NCBI GenBank assembly: GCA_027563935.2
Contig: CM050450.1
Location: 7,795,957-7,859,956, forward strand
Length of the DNA: 64,000 nt
Direction: 5' to 3'
From: Costus lasius
Taxonomy: Eukaryota > Streptophyta > Magnoliopsida > Zingiberales > Costaceae
Of the stretch, positions 1 to 14,550 are shown in pieces; the first letter of the stretch is position 1; each line of letters begins with the position of its first letter. Under the pieces are notes generated by a model, which did not search any database, had not been told where the DNA came from, and worked only from the letters and a program-made list of their open reading frames with translations. A program made the translations under genes and the position numbers.

Positions 1-309
1 GAGGACGGGGATCACCGGAGGAGACGAAGAAGAAGCGGTGCTCGCGAGTTCAGTCTCCCGTCGTTGCCGTAACGAGGACATCGTCCTCTTTTTCTTCATT
101 GCACGCCAGCCGAGGCAGTCTCGTAGCGTCAGCCGCTCTACGCATGCAACCGCGAGCATCAATCGCCCATTGGCGATTTCGGATCCGGGCGTCGCGCCCG
201 ATCCGATTTCCTCACCCGCCGACCCATTCGGCAGTGGAGAGTTGGGCTGGGTTTGGGCTTTGGGGCTGGATTTTGGGCCGCAACCAAAATTTGGCCCGAA
301 GGCCTAGCA
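1..309 (-). repeat. 3' LTR of the gypsy element (partial)
   Basis: This aligns by eye with 4281-4609, with about 20 bases missing near position 105-125 and scattered substitutions. It ends GGCCTAGCA at 309, the minus-strand LTR start (TG...). Most of the LTR lies left of the window. Confidence 0.85.
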
Positions 310-321
310 TTCTCCCCCTCC
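310..321 (-). other. Polypurine tract of the gypsy element
   Basis: The plus strand reads TTCTCCCCCTCC directly after the LTR edge; on the minus strand this is a GGAGGGGGAGAA purine tract immediately upstream of the LTR, the usual plus-strand priming site. Confidence 0.7.
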
Positions 322-568
322 AGAGTGAGTCGCCACCCTCGGCGACTCCGAATGACGTTAGATCTCATCTCCGAACTGCCACAGTTCGAACGCCCTATAC
401 CACGTAACTTCCTCCATTTGAGAACCTTCCAATCGAACAAGAAACTCTGCTCGTTGGTTCATCCTGCTATTTCCCAAAACTTGGTGATCTAGGATCCTTC
501 CGATCCTTTGGTCGAACTCCGTTCGAATCATCATGGCGCACGAAGCGACTGTGACCGAGTTGGATCCC

Positions 569-1420
569 TCAGATCCTTATGAAAACCATTTTTGGAAGCT
601 CACATGGAATGTCGGATGCAGCTTCATCCCGACGACGACGATTTGCATATTGTCGCATTCGTCTAGCTGCTAGCTCGAGGCTGTCTCTAGCCTCCTGGAG
701 TGACTCCACTCGCTCACGCGCTACCCGTAGAATCGTAGGACATCTCCCCTTAGAGATCCTCCTCGTGATACCGACAGTAGTTAGGGCTGTCTCCCTAATA
801 CAAATCCCAAAAGGGGCTTTGCCCAGTAAACGATGATATGTGGAGATTATAGGCAAACTGTGCCGTATCGATCCACTTCACCCAATCCTTTCGACTCGCA
901 GTCACCAAATGACGAAGGCAGTCCTCCGTGAGGACATTAACCCACTATGTCTGTCCCAATACTATCATCAGGTCATACCCGACTTGATCTGCTCAACAGA
1001 CTTTCGATATGCCTTATCGATCACAGCTGCCGCTTTTATCCTCGTAAGAAGATCTCCTTCCACTCTGGAGATCGCAAAGCGAACTAAGGCGTTTAGCCTA
1101 CTCAGTGCATCAGGCACTACCTTGGCCTTTTCAAGCTTGTGTTCCCACCGGAACTAGAATTCTGCTAGGAATTCCTATCATCAGGCCAGTTTGGCCGACA
1201 ATCTCTTCCGAGTGGTGAGATATGTATTCACCACCGTATCAGTTTTCGCCATGAAGGTGATACCCAGGAGAAGGATTCTCCATATCCGGAGGCAGCCCAA
1301 CACTGCCACCATCTCTTTTCCATACGCAGAGTATCTCTGCTCTGTCTCACTTAACTTTCGACTATCGAAAGCTACAAGACACTTATCCTGTATCAACGCA
1401 TCATCTATCATTTGATCCAA
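569..1420 (-). pseudogene. Broken gypsy pol: RNase H and integrase remnants
   Basis: Minus-strand reading gives Ty3/gypsy signatures in the expected order. At 1420-1181 a 79-residue segment contains FDSRKLSETEQRYSAYGKE, the RNase H hallmark, and ends TYLTTRKRLSAKLA. Around 1030-820 another frame reads DWVKWIDTAQFAYNL and TGQSPF, the integrase core C-terminal side. At 856-569 a third reading gives an arginine-rich helix (LAARRMRQYANRRRRD) followed by a degenerate PKMVFIRI, the integrase C-terminal domain. Frame changes and stops between the pieces show the gene is dead. The stretch 1421-2674 should hold most of RT but no clean motif could be read there. Confidence 0.75.
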
Positions 1421-2677
1421 AGTGTCGGATTTCCTTGGCGCAACCCTCCAGTAAAGGCGTTCGCCAATAAGGGCACTCCCTTGGAGTCCCTCCTCTTTCC
1501 ATTCCTTGACTCCTTGTTCTCAATGCCCGGCCCGAGGCAAGAGAAATCCTCATCGTATATCTGTATCTGATACAGATAAGGCAACACAACTATCTCTGCC
1601 TTGACCGAAAGTTCGAGGTCAAAGATTGCTTTGTGGTCTAGAAGATTCGAAGTCTTCATATGGCAGCGGCTCTGCTAACTGCCGTTTTCGATATCCATAT
1701 CGTACGATACCCTGAAGGTCTGAGGGTCTACTGCATCAACTGACCTCCCTCGGTTCTGTGCTGGGGACTTCTCAAGTTCAGATCTTTTAACCGCGCATCG
1801 TCCTAGACGAATCTTCTAGTGCGGCTCGACTCACACTCATAATTCAAACTGAATTGTAGAAAAGGGTTCTACAATACCCGCGATCGAATCGGATGGCATA
1901 AGTTCCCAAGAAACTCGTCCAACATCGTAACTTGGTCACGCCTAAGTCTCATCCTTTTCGAAGGCGTCCCATACCACCTCCGTCGAAGACTAACTTAGCT
2001 CGCCCCAATTACCATTTTCTCCCTGGGTCTCCTCCACTCATACAGGCGTCCCTATATGCCAAGGAACCCCGGACTGTTTGCAAGGATTTTTTTTTTTTGC
2101 TGTCCTCCCAAGATTCCCTCACATAAGGCGTCCCTTTATGCGAAGTTGGCTCAATTGGACCAAGGAGAGGGATATCTTTTGTTTTAGTTGGACCTCGTCC
2201 ACCCTCCTTGCCCCCGAATAGCAGTTTTAGAGTCTGCTAACTCGTCCTCAAATTATGTCTCCCTAGGTAGCAGTTTCAAGGTCTGGCAATCTTTTCCCCA
2301 TAAGTCGAGAGCGGCCTGTAACCGCCTCCATGACTTTGTGTCTCCGGAGAGATTCACGATGCAAGCTTGGGCTTGCTCCCCCTCGGGGATCTGAATAGAT
2401 TGGGGATATGTCACCATATCCCATAGGAAGTTCGCAACTTCCGTGGGGTAACGCACCCCTCCAACTTGTGGGTTATGGGTCCACTCCCACGACGTACGCG
2501 AACCCCATTAGTTAAAGGGGCCAGATCCAGGTTCGGGCCCCGCCCGATCCCGTACCCTGACCCGAATAGCCGGAGCGCTCAAGTGGGCCGTGAACCGAAA
2601 TGTGCGTCGTCACACGACAATCTCTTGGCCACAATCGGCCATGGTCGATGCTATCGAAGCCGCCGTAGCGCGCTTCA

Positions 2678-2743
2678 GAATCGCATCCTATAAGAAGCTT
2701 TGGACGGGGGAGTGGATCCTACCACAAGCTCTATCCTGTGGTC
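2678..2743 (-). pseudogene. N-terminal reverse transcriptase fragment of the gypsy element
   Basis: The minus-strand frame reads DHRIELVVGSTPPSKASYRM, close to the conserved DHxIxLxPGxxPPxxxPYRM entry of Ty3/gypsy RT. It lies only about 200 bases from the primer-binding site, leaving no room for gag and protease, so an internal deletion joined the leader to RT. Confidence 0.75.
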
Positions 2744-2935
2744 GATCCCTCTCCTCCCTTTTCTCGGCCCCGTGCTTCCAATGCACGGTATGAGACAACA
2801 AGAATCCCCGGTGAGTCGAGTCACCTGAGCAACGAGACGCTCGATATCTAACAGAGACGCCATCTGCACATGCGTAGCGGGTTCGTCAGAATGCGCGTAC
2901 GACGCTCGTACGAGTTGGAACGTGCAGGGAACCTC

Positions 2936-2947
2936 GCTCTGATACCA
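2936..2947 (-). other. Primer-binding site (initiator Met tRNA)
   Basis: The minus strand reads TGGTATCAGAGC, the standard plant PBS complementary to the 3' end of tRNA-iMet. It lies three bases inside the LTR that starts at 2951. Confidence 0.9.
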
Positions 2948-2950
2948 AGC

Positions 2951-4609
2951 TGTCACGCCCATGTTTACAGTAATATTTTTTTAATTATTTCCACGTGTGT
3001 CAACACTTGACTCGAGTCCAAATACGTCAACGCAGCTATCGCAACGGTCGAAACTGCTGGATTGGGCGCGACTGGCGGGAAAGGTTCCTCGAACCGACCC
3101 CCAGCTCGATGAAGGACTCATTGAGGATCGCTGCCGTTCCAACTTGGCTTAGCTCAACGATGACAATTCACCAAAGACCGGTGTCGTCGAGTCGAACCGG
3201 GTTCCTCGAACCCAAGCGACAATTCACTCATGTCCGATCGCGTCGGACGAGGTCCACTCGGAATCCGAACACACTCACTCGTCCATGGATCAAGCCGGCG
3301 CCCAGCGATCGTAGACAATCGTCCACATGGCGTCGCACGCCGGTGATAGTAAGAAATCGACCGACTCCTCATTTGCACGCCGGCGAGGAAGCCGGACGAC
3401 GCTCCGGAGGTAACGTCGCACGAGTACGACGGAAACCCAGCAGCCTCGTCCCTCTCGCTCGCAGGCGAGGGCGGCCGAATGTGGAGGCTCACCCGAAGGC
3501 AGCCAACCAGGCCGGCGGTGGCCGGGGTCGCGCACGCTCGCACGGGGCGAGCTCGGTTGGCACTGAAGGAGCGTTGGTGAAGAAGCTGGCGCTCACCACT
3601 CTGCAACAGCTCCGTCGGAGAGAGGGCGCCGGGCCGACAAGGAGGAGGTCTGGCCGCGCCTCCACGTTTGCCCACTGTCGACGAAGCGACGACCACCGAG
3701 CTGCAGGCTCGTTGGCGAGAAGGGACCGCCCTGCTGCTCTCCTTCGTCGGCGAAGAGGAAGCCGACGTAACTCCCGTCATCAGGCGACCAGAGGGAGGAA
3801 GAGAGGAAGGCCGCACGCAGGCGGCGAAGGGAACGGAGGAGCTCCGCACGCAGGCGGAGAGAGGGCTCGTCCGGCAAGCGTCGCGCGACAGCCGCACGGA
3901 GGCGGGTCCGGGCCGATACTTCACGCACGCAGGCGGCCGGCGACGGACAGGAACAAGGCGAAGAGGAAACAACCACTTCTAGCAGGTAACGCCGAGGGTT
4001 CCCCGGAAACCGAGAGCTCGGCCGGGAACGAGAGCTAGAGGGAACGGGAGTACCTCGACGGTCACCCTGGCCGCCGGCTCCTTCTTTCCGATGAAGCGGA
4101 TGCCGGTTGAGCCTTTCAAGGCGATTTGGCAGTGCTCCCGGCGAGGTTGGCAACGGCGACGGCGGCGACTTCGAAGTCGGAGGCGACAGCGAGAAAGGGG
4201 ACGGCGTTCTCCTAGGCATTCCACCACCCGCCCGCACCACCGGAATTGCCTGGAGACTTCGCTGACGAACGTCCGATGAGGAGGACGGGGATCGCCGGAG
4301 GAGACGAAGAAGAAGCGGCGCTCGCGAGTTCAGTCTCCCGTCGTTGCCGTAACGAGGATGTCGTCCTCTTTTTCTTCATTGCATAGCCAGCCCACGCCTC
4401 GCACGCCAGCCGAGGTAGTCCCGTCGCGTCAGTCGCTCTATGCACGCAACCGCGCGCATCATTCGCCCGTTGGCGATTTCGGATCCGTGCGTCGCGCCCG
4501 ATCCGATTTCCTCACCCGCCGACCCATTCGGCAGTGGAGAGTTGGGCTGAGTTTGGGCTTTTGGGCTGGATTTTGGGCTGCGCCCAAAATTTGGCCCAAA
4601 GGCCTAACA
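2951..4609 (-). repeat. 5' LTR of the gypsy element (1659 bp)
   Basis: Bounded by TGTCACGCCC at 2951 next to the PBS and by GGCCTAACA at 4609. Read on the minus strand it starts TGTTAGGCC and ends GGGCGTGACA, with the canonical TG...CA ends. It is strongly GC-rich and therefore full of chance open frames on both strands, up to about 347 codons; none resembles a known protein and they overlap one another. Confidence 0.85.
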
Positions 4610-6167
4610 TTAGGCTTTGTTGAAATTCAAGCAGCTGGCAACGCCCGCAAACAGGATCTTACGTAAGACATTCGATCCATGGGCCCGCTCACATCGGTCT
4701 TTGGTCAAGGCGAATCATGGGCCAACCATGCTTTTATTAATAGCTTCTCAAAAATTATAAAATCATAAATTAATATCTTACACATTTTATAAAATAAATT
4801 GAGACACCTTACGTCGATTAGAATTGATTTATTTAGAACATTATTAAAGATGTCCTATTCAACACATATTTCTTGACGTCTAATTTATTTTGATATTTTA
4901 TATTTTTTAAATTAATTTATTATTATTTACTTATTAAATAATTTATTATTTTTGATTCAGTAATTTAATTAAACATTCCACAAGTTTTACCCTTTTTTAG
5001 ATTTTTTTTTTAAAATCAACTTAAATTCTTATTGATTCGATACCTTCACCATCCAATGTCATTTTTTCTAAGTTTAAAAGATTTTACTAAACATATACAT
5101 ACTTTACAAGGCGATCTTAGGCAAATACTAATATAGTACTATCTAATTATGATGTCTCACGAAAGGAGAGGATCTAAGAGAGGGAGAAGAACGAAAGCAA
5201 ATTAAAAGGGGTAGGAATTACTTTTAGAAATCTAAAAGTAGCTAATTCAAGCAACCCATTCAACAAGTTTTAATTTACTAAAATTATGACATTTTTTTTC
5301 CTAATTTTATTTGATCATATTTGGTGCTAAACCTCATAAATTTTAGAAATGAAAGCTTTTTAATTTGCAAAATCATATGTCAATAATTTTTAGTTTAATT
5401 ATGGTAATAATATTGGATTGCATCTCTAATTTGCCATCTAAATTGAGCTCAATTTAGTAAATTTGATGTTAGAACAAAAGCAATAGTTTATGATGATTAC
5501 AAGAGACACCTCGTTTTTTGTATTAATTAAAAGATTGCTTCACTTAATCACCTCTAAGGACAAATATATAAATAGATAAGGAAAAAAATATTGTTTTTTA
5601 TATATTAATTACATTTAAATAATTCGTGCTTGTTAAAATAATTGTGTATTTTTTTTAAAAAAAAAGCAATGAAATTTATTCAACATAAACAATATAATAA
5701 ATCTACAAAGAATGAATGGATATTTTTTAAAATTCAATTTATATATTTTTTACTTATATTCTAAACATAATAACCAGTAGTCTAACTAGCGCATTTATAT
5801 ACAAAATTTAAGGTCTAAAATGTTAAAATTTGAAAATCATGGCTCAAATTATTAAAAAGAACTGTGTGGCCTTACGCATAAATTATTCAATGTTGACTAT
5901 GTAATTATAAGTAATATTTGGGTTGAAGTAAAAAAATGATAAATTGCCGTTAATCAGATTAGTACTTGGCAACAAAAAAAGATGATAACTGGTGTGCCCT
6001 TGGTGAACTGCAAGGGTACTTTTGTTTTTTTACTATAAGTAAGAGGCTAATTTGGAAAAAACAGTAAAATAGGCGGATTTTTTTGGAAAAGAAAAACTAA
6101 AATCATATCGTGTTATGAGTACTCCATCATATGCGCTCCATATTTTACCAAGCGTCCTGGCCATGTT
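4610..6167. other. AT-rich intergenic DNA
   Basis: No gene is supported here. The stretch is AT-rich with many homopolymer runs and no coding-looking frame. A short hairpin around 5215-5245 (CTTTTAG...CTAAAAG) is the only local structure noted. Confidence 0.6.
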
Positions 6168-6217
6168 GGACCCACCTAGCACGCAAAGTGGTGTCCCACA
6201 ACGGATTTTGTGGGACC
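6168..6217 (+). promoter_or_regulatory. Paired TCP-type motifs and a small inverted repeat upstream of the phosphatase gene
   Basis: GGACCCAC (6168-6175) and GTGGGACC (6210-6217) both fit the class I TCP consensus GTGGGNCC on opposite strands. Between them GTCCCACAA (6193-6201) and TTGTGGGAC (6208-6216) form a perfect 9-bp inverted repeat with a six-base spacer. They lie about 115-165 bases upstream of the TATA-like box. Motif matching only; binding is inferred. Confidence 0.4.
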
Positions 6218-6331
6218 CATACTGAAGCTGCCTCTGTGGAAAGCGGGTGCGCACGGGCACGGCCGCATCGAATCATCGCCCGTTCGCCCAAAACCACGGC
6301 CACCAATTCCTGCCCGGAAGCAGACAGCGTT

Positions 6332-6340
6332 CTATAAGTA
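6332..6340 (+). promoter_or_regulatory. TATA-like box of the phosphatase gene
   Basis: CTATAAGTA stands 172 bases before the chosen ATG at 6512, in a GC-richer block that starts near 6230. A start of transcription near 6365 would give a 5' leader of about 145 bases. Confidence 0.5.
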
Positions 6341-6511
6341 GAACAGAACAGCCGGCGCTTGGCGTTTCGGAAACATTAGTCCGTCAGCCCTCCAAACTCA
6401 CGCGTGGCGCTCTCGAGGACAACCAGGAGACAGTTTCGATTCCGCAGCGACGCGATGACTATTGTTTGATCCTTCGATCGCCGGCCACTGCTGGGAGCTG
6501 AATCCGCGGAG

Positions 6512-9432
<2,921 letters not shown>

Positions 9433-10418
9433 CTCCTCGTGACAAACTCTCTCCTTTCGGATCTCGAAGTCAGTATATATATATAGAACCAGCAGCCAGA
9501 GACCGAGGCACTGCGCTTTGGCAAGCTACAGTACTATATATTATTAGCTTATTTTGTGCTTTTTGGTATCTAAACCTGTGAATCAAATTCATTGATTAGG
9601 GAAGTTTACATATATACTGTGAATTTTTAACAAATTGTAAGAGACTTTATAAAGAATATGCATTTTTTTTGCATAAGGTTTAAATTAATTTATTAAAATA
9701 TATGCTCGAATCAAACTAACGCAAGTAATGGTATAATTTGTGGAGAGTTGGAATCGATGATGCTATCGATTGCCTTTGACAAGGCTCAGATCCGACCCTG
9801 AAAACCCCAAAAAGAGAGCGCTGTACTGAGGTGAGGACTGAGCGACATTATTGGAGGTAGTTCTTGAGTAGGTTCTTCAGCATTGAAGGCACAATGCATC
9901 ACCGCAGCAAAAGAGAATACAAACAAATAATTGAACGTTTTATATTTTATAAAAATCTAAGACTGCTTTGTTGTTATCACTTTAGTACAATTAGTACACC
10001 ATGTAATCTAGTTTCTTTCTATTGTAATACAAATCAATAAAATACTTCTTTTGAGTTCCCAAAGATCGGTAATTACCAATTTTACCAGTAAATTGGTTAA
10101 TGACCCAATTAAATGATTAAATGATCAATAATGGATAATGACCCGATTTAATCTATTACACCCTTAAACAACTATTTAAATATAGTTAACTTTCTTTTTC
10201 AGTGTCTGACTATTGTCTCTACTGCAATCTTAACATTAAACATTGTGACCCTAATAAGCCATTGTCATACAACTATCACCCTTAAAACCCTAAAGTTCCA
10301 AGATTAGGTATAATAATTTAAAATAGTCATGTACGCCAAAGCCCACTATTTGGTTGCAATATGTAGGCTAGACAATTGGAGCTAGCCCAGACCTAATTAC
10401 CAGCTAAGCGCCAACCGC
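9433..10418. other. 3' flank and AT-rich intergenic DNA
   Basis: No gene is supported. The stretch 10064-10100 (CGGTAATTACCAATTTTACC and neighbours) resembles the internal unit of the hAT MITE at 40101-40620, so a degraded relative may lie here. Confidence 0.5.
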
Positions 10419-10872
10419 TAGGGGTGGCAATTCCACCCAACGGGTTCGAGTACCCGACTTGACCCGATCCATTTAGCACGGGTTCGGGTACCCGTTTAGC
10501 TAAACAGGTCGGGTTTTGGTTTAGGGGTATGGGTACCCGCGGGTATCCGATATCCGATATCCAATTTCAAATAAATATAAATATATTTTTTATATTATTA
10601 AGATATAAATAATAATAAAATAATTATTATATAAATATTTATTACTATTAAAAATATAATAATAATAATAATAATAGATATTATATAAATATTTTTATTT
10701 TTATTTTAAATTTTTAAACTATATTTTATTAAAATAATATAATGAATAATTTATTTTTTATTTAATCAGGTACCCCGCCGGTACCCGTTTAAATACCCGA
10801 CCCAGGTTTGGGTATTGGGTCGAGTTTGTGTTTAGAATAAAACCATGGGTATCCGACCCGTTGCCACCCCTA
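10419..10872. mobile_element. hAT-type MITE (454 bp)
   Basis: The ends are inverted: TAGGGGTGGCAA at 10419 and TTGCCACCCCTA ending at 10872, a perfect 12-bp pair of the kind common in plant hAT elements. Flanks CCAACCGC and CCAAATCGC look like a decayed 8-bp target duplication with one substitution and one indel. The body has GC-rich ends with repeated GGGTACCCG-like units and a very AT-rich centre. No coding capacity. Confidence 0.75.
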
Positions 10873-10975
10873 CCAAATCGCTGATCACCTACCCCCAATC
10901 TCCGAGCAAATGGCCTAAGTTGGCTATCTAGCTTGTCCCCTAAGCTGCTGGGTATCCAAAAATAATTTAAAATAT

Positions 10976-11216
10976 TTAAAATTTATTTTTTATAGAAATG
11001 ATTTACACACTGTAAGTCATCTAATCGTATCAATATTATTATAAACAAGATTACACATAATAAAAAATTAATCTAACTATTTTATATAAAAAATAAAATA
11101 TTAGTATGATTTATATAAAATATTTAAATTAATTTTTTATTATGTGTAATATTATTTATAATAATATTGGTATATTAGATCACTTATATACATCATTTCT
11201 ATAAAAAAAATTTTAA
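10976..11216. mobile_element. AT-rich fold-back MITE (~241 bp)
   Basis: The left arm (from 10976; TTTTATAGAAATGAT, then TAATC..CAATATTATTATAAA and TTACACATAATAAAAAATTAA) is mirrored by the reverse complement of the right arm ending at 11216. The two arms pair over about 100 bases with scattered mismatches around a short AT loop. No open frame. No clear target duplication was found. Confidence 0.65.
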
Positions 11217-11259
11217 GTAAAAACGAGATACCAGCTTAGGCTTTTTTTTTTTTCAATCT

Positions 11260-11880
11260 CCAGCCCGCAGCCCACCAGCCCACGTCAGCCAGCCTGAAGC
11301 ACCCTTGCACACAGCGCGTCTGCACGTGTTCGGCGTTCTGTAAGCTTCAACAGCCGAGTCCCGCCGTTCGAGTTGCCCCTCTCGGTTGCTCTGCACGCGC
11401 GTCGCTCGCATCAATCCCTCAGCCCGTCGCCGGCCACACCCAGTCGCAGATTCATCGTCTGTGCACTCCCGCCGCTCGCGTCAAACCGTCAGCCCTGTAG
11501 TCGCCGTCTCGCCGAGTCGCCGTTTGTGTCGCTCTGTCTCCACGCCGGCCGGTTTGTCTCCTGTCTCCATCGTGTTCAACTAATCAGAAGCCCTAACCCT
11601 AATTTTTTGGTTTTTCCCCTTTTGCATTCGCTCTCCAGATTCAGTGTTTCACTCGCCGTGACTGCGCTCTCCAGCCGACCCTGACCCTAATCACTCGACG
11701 CTGTCAGCTGTTTCACTGGCCACCGTTTTGTGCTCTCCAGCCAGTTCTACCTAGATTCTAAAAGGTGAAAATGCAGATTCTAAAGGTCACGTAGACTGCC
11801 CTCTCCATCTGGCCCTAACCCTAATCACAGAACGAACCCTAATTTTTTCTGCCATTTTTTAATTTTCTGCCTTCATAAAT
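11260..11880 (+). promoter_or_regulatory. GC-rich, C/T-rich block with telo-box motifs: possible promoter or 5' leader with no gene assigned
   Basis: The stretch stands out from AT-rich surroundings. It starts with GCCCACCAGCCCACGTCAG-like motifs, continues with pyrimidine-rich sequence, and contains ACCCTAA telo-box-like motifs near 11590, 11680, 11815 and 11835. Such composition is typical of plant 5' untranslated leaders of housekeeping genes. Units around GCTCTCCAG and TGTTTCACT recur imperfectly, suggesting local duplication. A 103-codon frame (11373-11684) has no recognisable motif and low-complexity Ser/Arg/Pro composition. It could be a non-coding first exon of the gene starting at 14551, or the start of a decayed gene. 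Confidence 0.35.
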
Positions 11881-14550
11881 GATATTATGTTTATACATTT
11901 GTCATTTGTATTGTTTTGTGAGCATGCTTTGTTTTTGTAAATGTTTTGTCCATTTAATTGTTAGAAATTATATTAGTTTGTGTATTAACCCATGCATGTC
12001 TCTTATATTTGGGTTGTCAAATTAGGTTGGGTTAATAAATGACCCAATTAATAAATATATTATTCAGATTATGTCTCTTATGTCGATACATAGATTAATA
12101 TATGAGACATTTAATAAATGAGTTACTTGGGATATTTCGGGTTGACCTGGTTATTTATGACTCTATGTTCGGGTTAGGCCTCTTGACCTAATTAGATACA
12201 AATTGTGTTTGGATTACCCGATTACCTGACACACAATTAGTGATGTAGTAGTTTGATATAAATAAAATTACTCTTAATTAATTTTAATTTGGTCAAAATT
12301 CTTATCGTGTTTTCATTGCCTAAATTAATTTTAAGATTTGGTAAGTTTGCATATTGATTTACTATTATGCACTAAATTACTCAACTTTGACTTAGTGTTT
12401 TGCCATGATTTCATTTCATAGTCCTGTCAAGAAAATGACCTCATTCATAGTTGGATTATATTCTATAATTGCCATTGCATGCCATGACAGGCCACCACTA
12501 AATGACCAAGTCATAATAATGCATACACTTAAGCCTCATCAAGGCGGAAGTCAACAAGTTCAAGTGATATCGCAATGATCAAATTAAATAATACTCAATC
12601 AATGGCGAATTGCCTCTTCAAGGCAAACAAGGGAAAATCACATATGAGAACTTACCTCATTTAAGAGAAGGCACAACCAAAGGATATCACTATGACTCCT
12701 TTGTTTAGCTCTTCATTATAGTTTACAATGACATGTGCATAGCTTAGCTTGTATTGCTTGGATATAATCACTTTTCATAACGAAACCCTAGATCTAAACA
12801 TCTTTAAATCAACATCTAAATAACCATAGGGCCCCACTCACATCAGTTAGGTACTATATAAATAGGGTCAACCATGCCCATGTCACTTCTTGCCACGATA
12901 AACATTCTTAGGTTTTGACAAGCCATGATGCCAAGTGGGGGTGGTGGGGCTATGAAAAACCAACCAACCCGTGTTGCCCTAATGAGGCATGAATCCAATC
13001 CTTCACCTATGAGTGCAACTTGATAGTGACAAGTGAAAAAAGTAAAATGGCATACCGTAGATGTAGTGATGATTAAGAGCATTTTGACTTAGGTTTCATT
13101 TGAGTCAATTGACTTAGTCAAACCTGCCATAACTCTGACTTTGACTAAATTTTGACCTAGTCAACATCCATGTCATTATTTGTTTAGTAAGCCTAGAATT
13201 TAAATTCATGTGTTATAAACTAAAGTTGTGTGCACACAATTTACATAGTGTTCTAATTTATGTCAACCAAACTTTTTAAATCAATTTTGACTTTGTATTA
13301 GAAGACCTATAAATTGTCTCATTTAATCACGGATCTAATTATCGTTACTTCATGGCATAATTTATAATGTGGCTCTAATCCCTTGACATGTAGTTTTGCT
13401 GCATCATCTCATATGTCATATCATTATCATGCCATGCCACCATAATGAGTACAATTGGTGCACCTCAACAAGCCAAAAGTCAACATGTCAAGTTAAGAAG
13501 ATCATCATTTAATCACGGGAAGTTATTAGACCGGTTCATGTGAGTGTTAGATGCAACATTCTCTGAGTTGTCTCTGGGGCCGTTATTCTATCGGTCAAGT
13601 AATGATGGAAACATTCTAACGGACTCAAGAGTGAGGTTATGTATATACTGTTGTGGTCGCATGATTATGTGGACATAATTTTTATCATGTAAATTAATAA
13701 AATTGATTTAATTATCTTTTCCCATGTTGCATGCATTTTTGTGATTCTTACTTGGCTCTTCTAGCTATCTCTTGCTTTGCCTCTAGGTTTAGATTTGGCA
13801 CAACCCCAAATTGAATAGATAGCTAGCATATGTAGTTCTAGAAAAAAAAATAGTTGGATTTACTTTTGCTAAAGTTGATATTTTTGCAGTTGGCATTGTT
13901 ACTTATAACGAAAATATCAAATGTGAATGAATAGATTTTTTTGGGTCTTTGTTTGGTGTTTTTAGTATTTTGTTTTGAACTTTGTTTTGGTGTTCCCATT
14001 ATTATATTTTGAAGTTTACAAAATTAAACTTATGACTTGAGTTAGCAATATGTCTCCTTTCTTTCTAAACTTCTTTTATTTTTATATAGCTTATTTTTAT
14101 GCTTATTGTTATTTAAATATAGTTTAATTTTTTATATATATAACATATGTTTCAAGTGCTATGACATTCTCAACCCACTATCCGCTATATCACATATTCA
14201 CATTGTTGATTTTTGGCTTTTCGTCATTTTTTGCAATCCGCTATTGAAGAATAAATAACATTGTCTAAAGGATGATGTCGTGCAGGAGATGCAGCTCGCA
14301 CCTTTCTCCAGCATGATCCTATGTGACCACATCCATCTAATGCTGAAGACCACTGCATCAATGGCCATTTACTAATCAATCCCTAGGAGATCAAGAACCC
14401 TAATCAACTCATGTAAGTTTGCTTTAGGATCTCACTATCTCTATCTCTTCCTTTCTCTTAATCCTTTCTATCACAATCTAGGTTTACATAAGATAACTCA
14501 CAAATGAGGTTAAAAAGTTACATGCTGAGAGCTTCACCGTCAGGAATCCA
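11881..14550. other. AT-rich intergenic DNA with degraded repeats
   Basis: No gene is supported. The stretch 12013-12250 (TTGACCTAATTAGATAC and flanking GGGTTAATAAATGACCC units) resembles 19930-20075, suggesting copies of one repeat family. The part nearest 14400-14550 is probably 5' leader of the next gene (C/T-rich, ending before the ATG). Confidence 0.4.

Larger units (their letters stand above)
1..4609 (-). mobile_element. Ty3/gypsy LTR retrotransposon, minus orientation, left end cut by window
   Basis: Two copies of the same GC-rich sequence lie at 1-309 and 4281-4609 in direct orientation. They bracket an internal region of about 2.64 kb that carries broken Ty3/gypsy pol motifs on the minus strand. 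A primer-binding site complementary to initiator-Met tRNA (2936-2947) lies beside the right LTR, and a purine tract on the minus strand lies beside the left LTR. Together these fix the orientation: 5' LTR on the right, 3' LTR on the left. Order on the minus strand is LTR, PBS, RT start, RNase H, integrase, PPT, LTR. No gag or protease is recognisable between the PBS and the RT start, so this is a deleted, non-autonomous copy. The target duplication cannot be checked because the left end is outside the window. Confidence 0.85.

Noticed and set aside
2995..4038. 347-codon plus-strand open frame plus several opposing frames
   Set aside because: It lies wholly inside the GC-rich LTR, overlaps long frames on the opposite strand, is Arg/Ser/Gly low-complexity and shows no family motif.
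11373..11684. 103-codon frame in the GC-rich block
   Set aside because: Low-complexity Ser/Arg/Pro composition, no motif; the block looks like untranslated leader.
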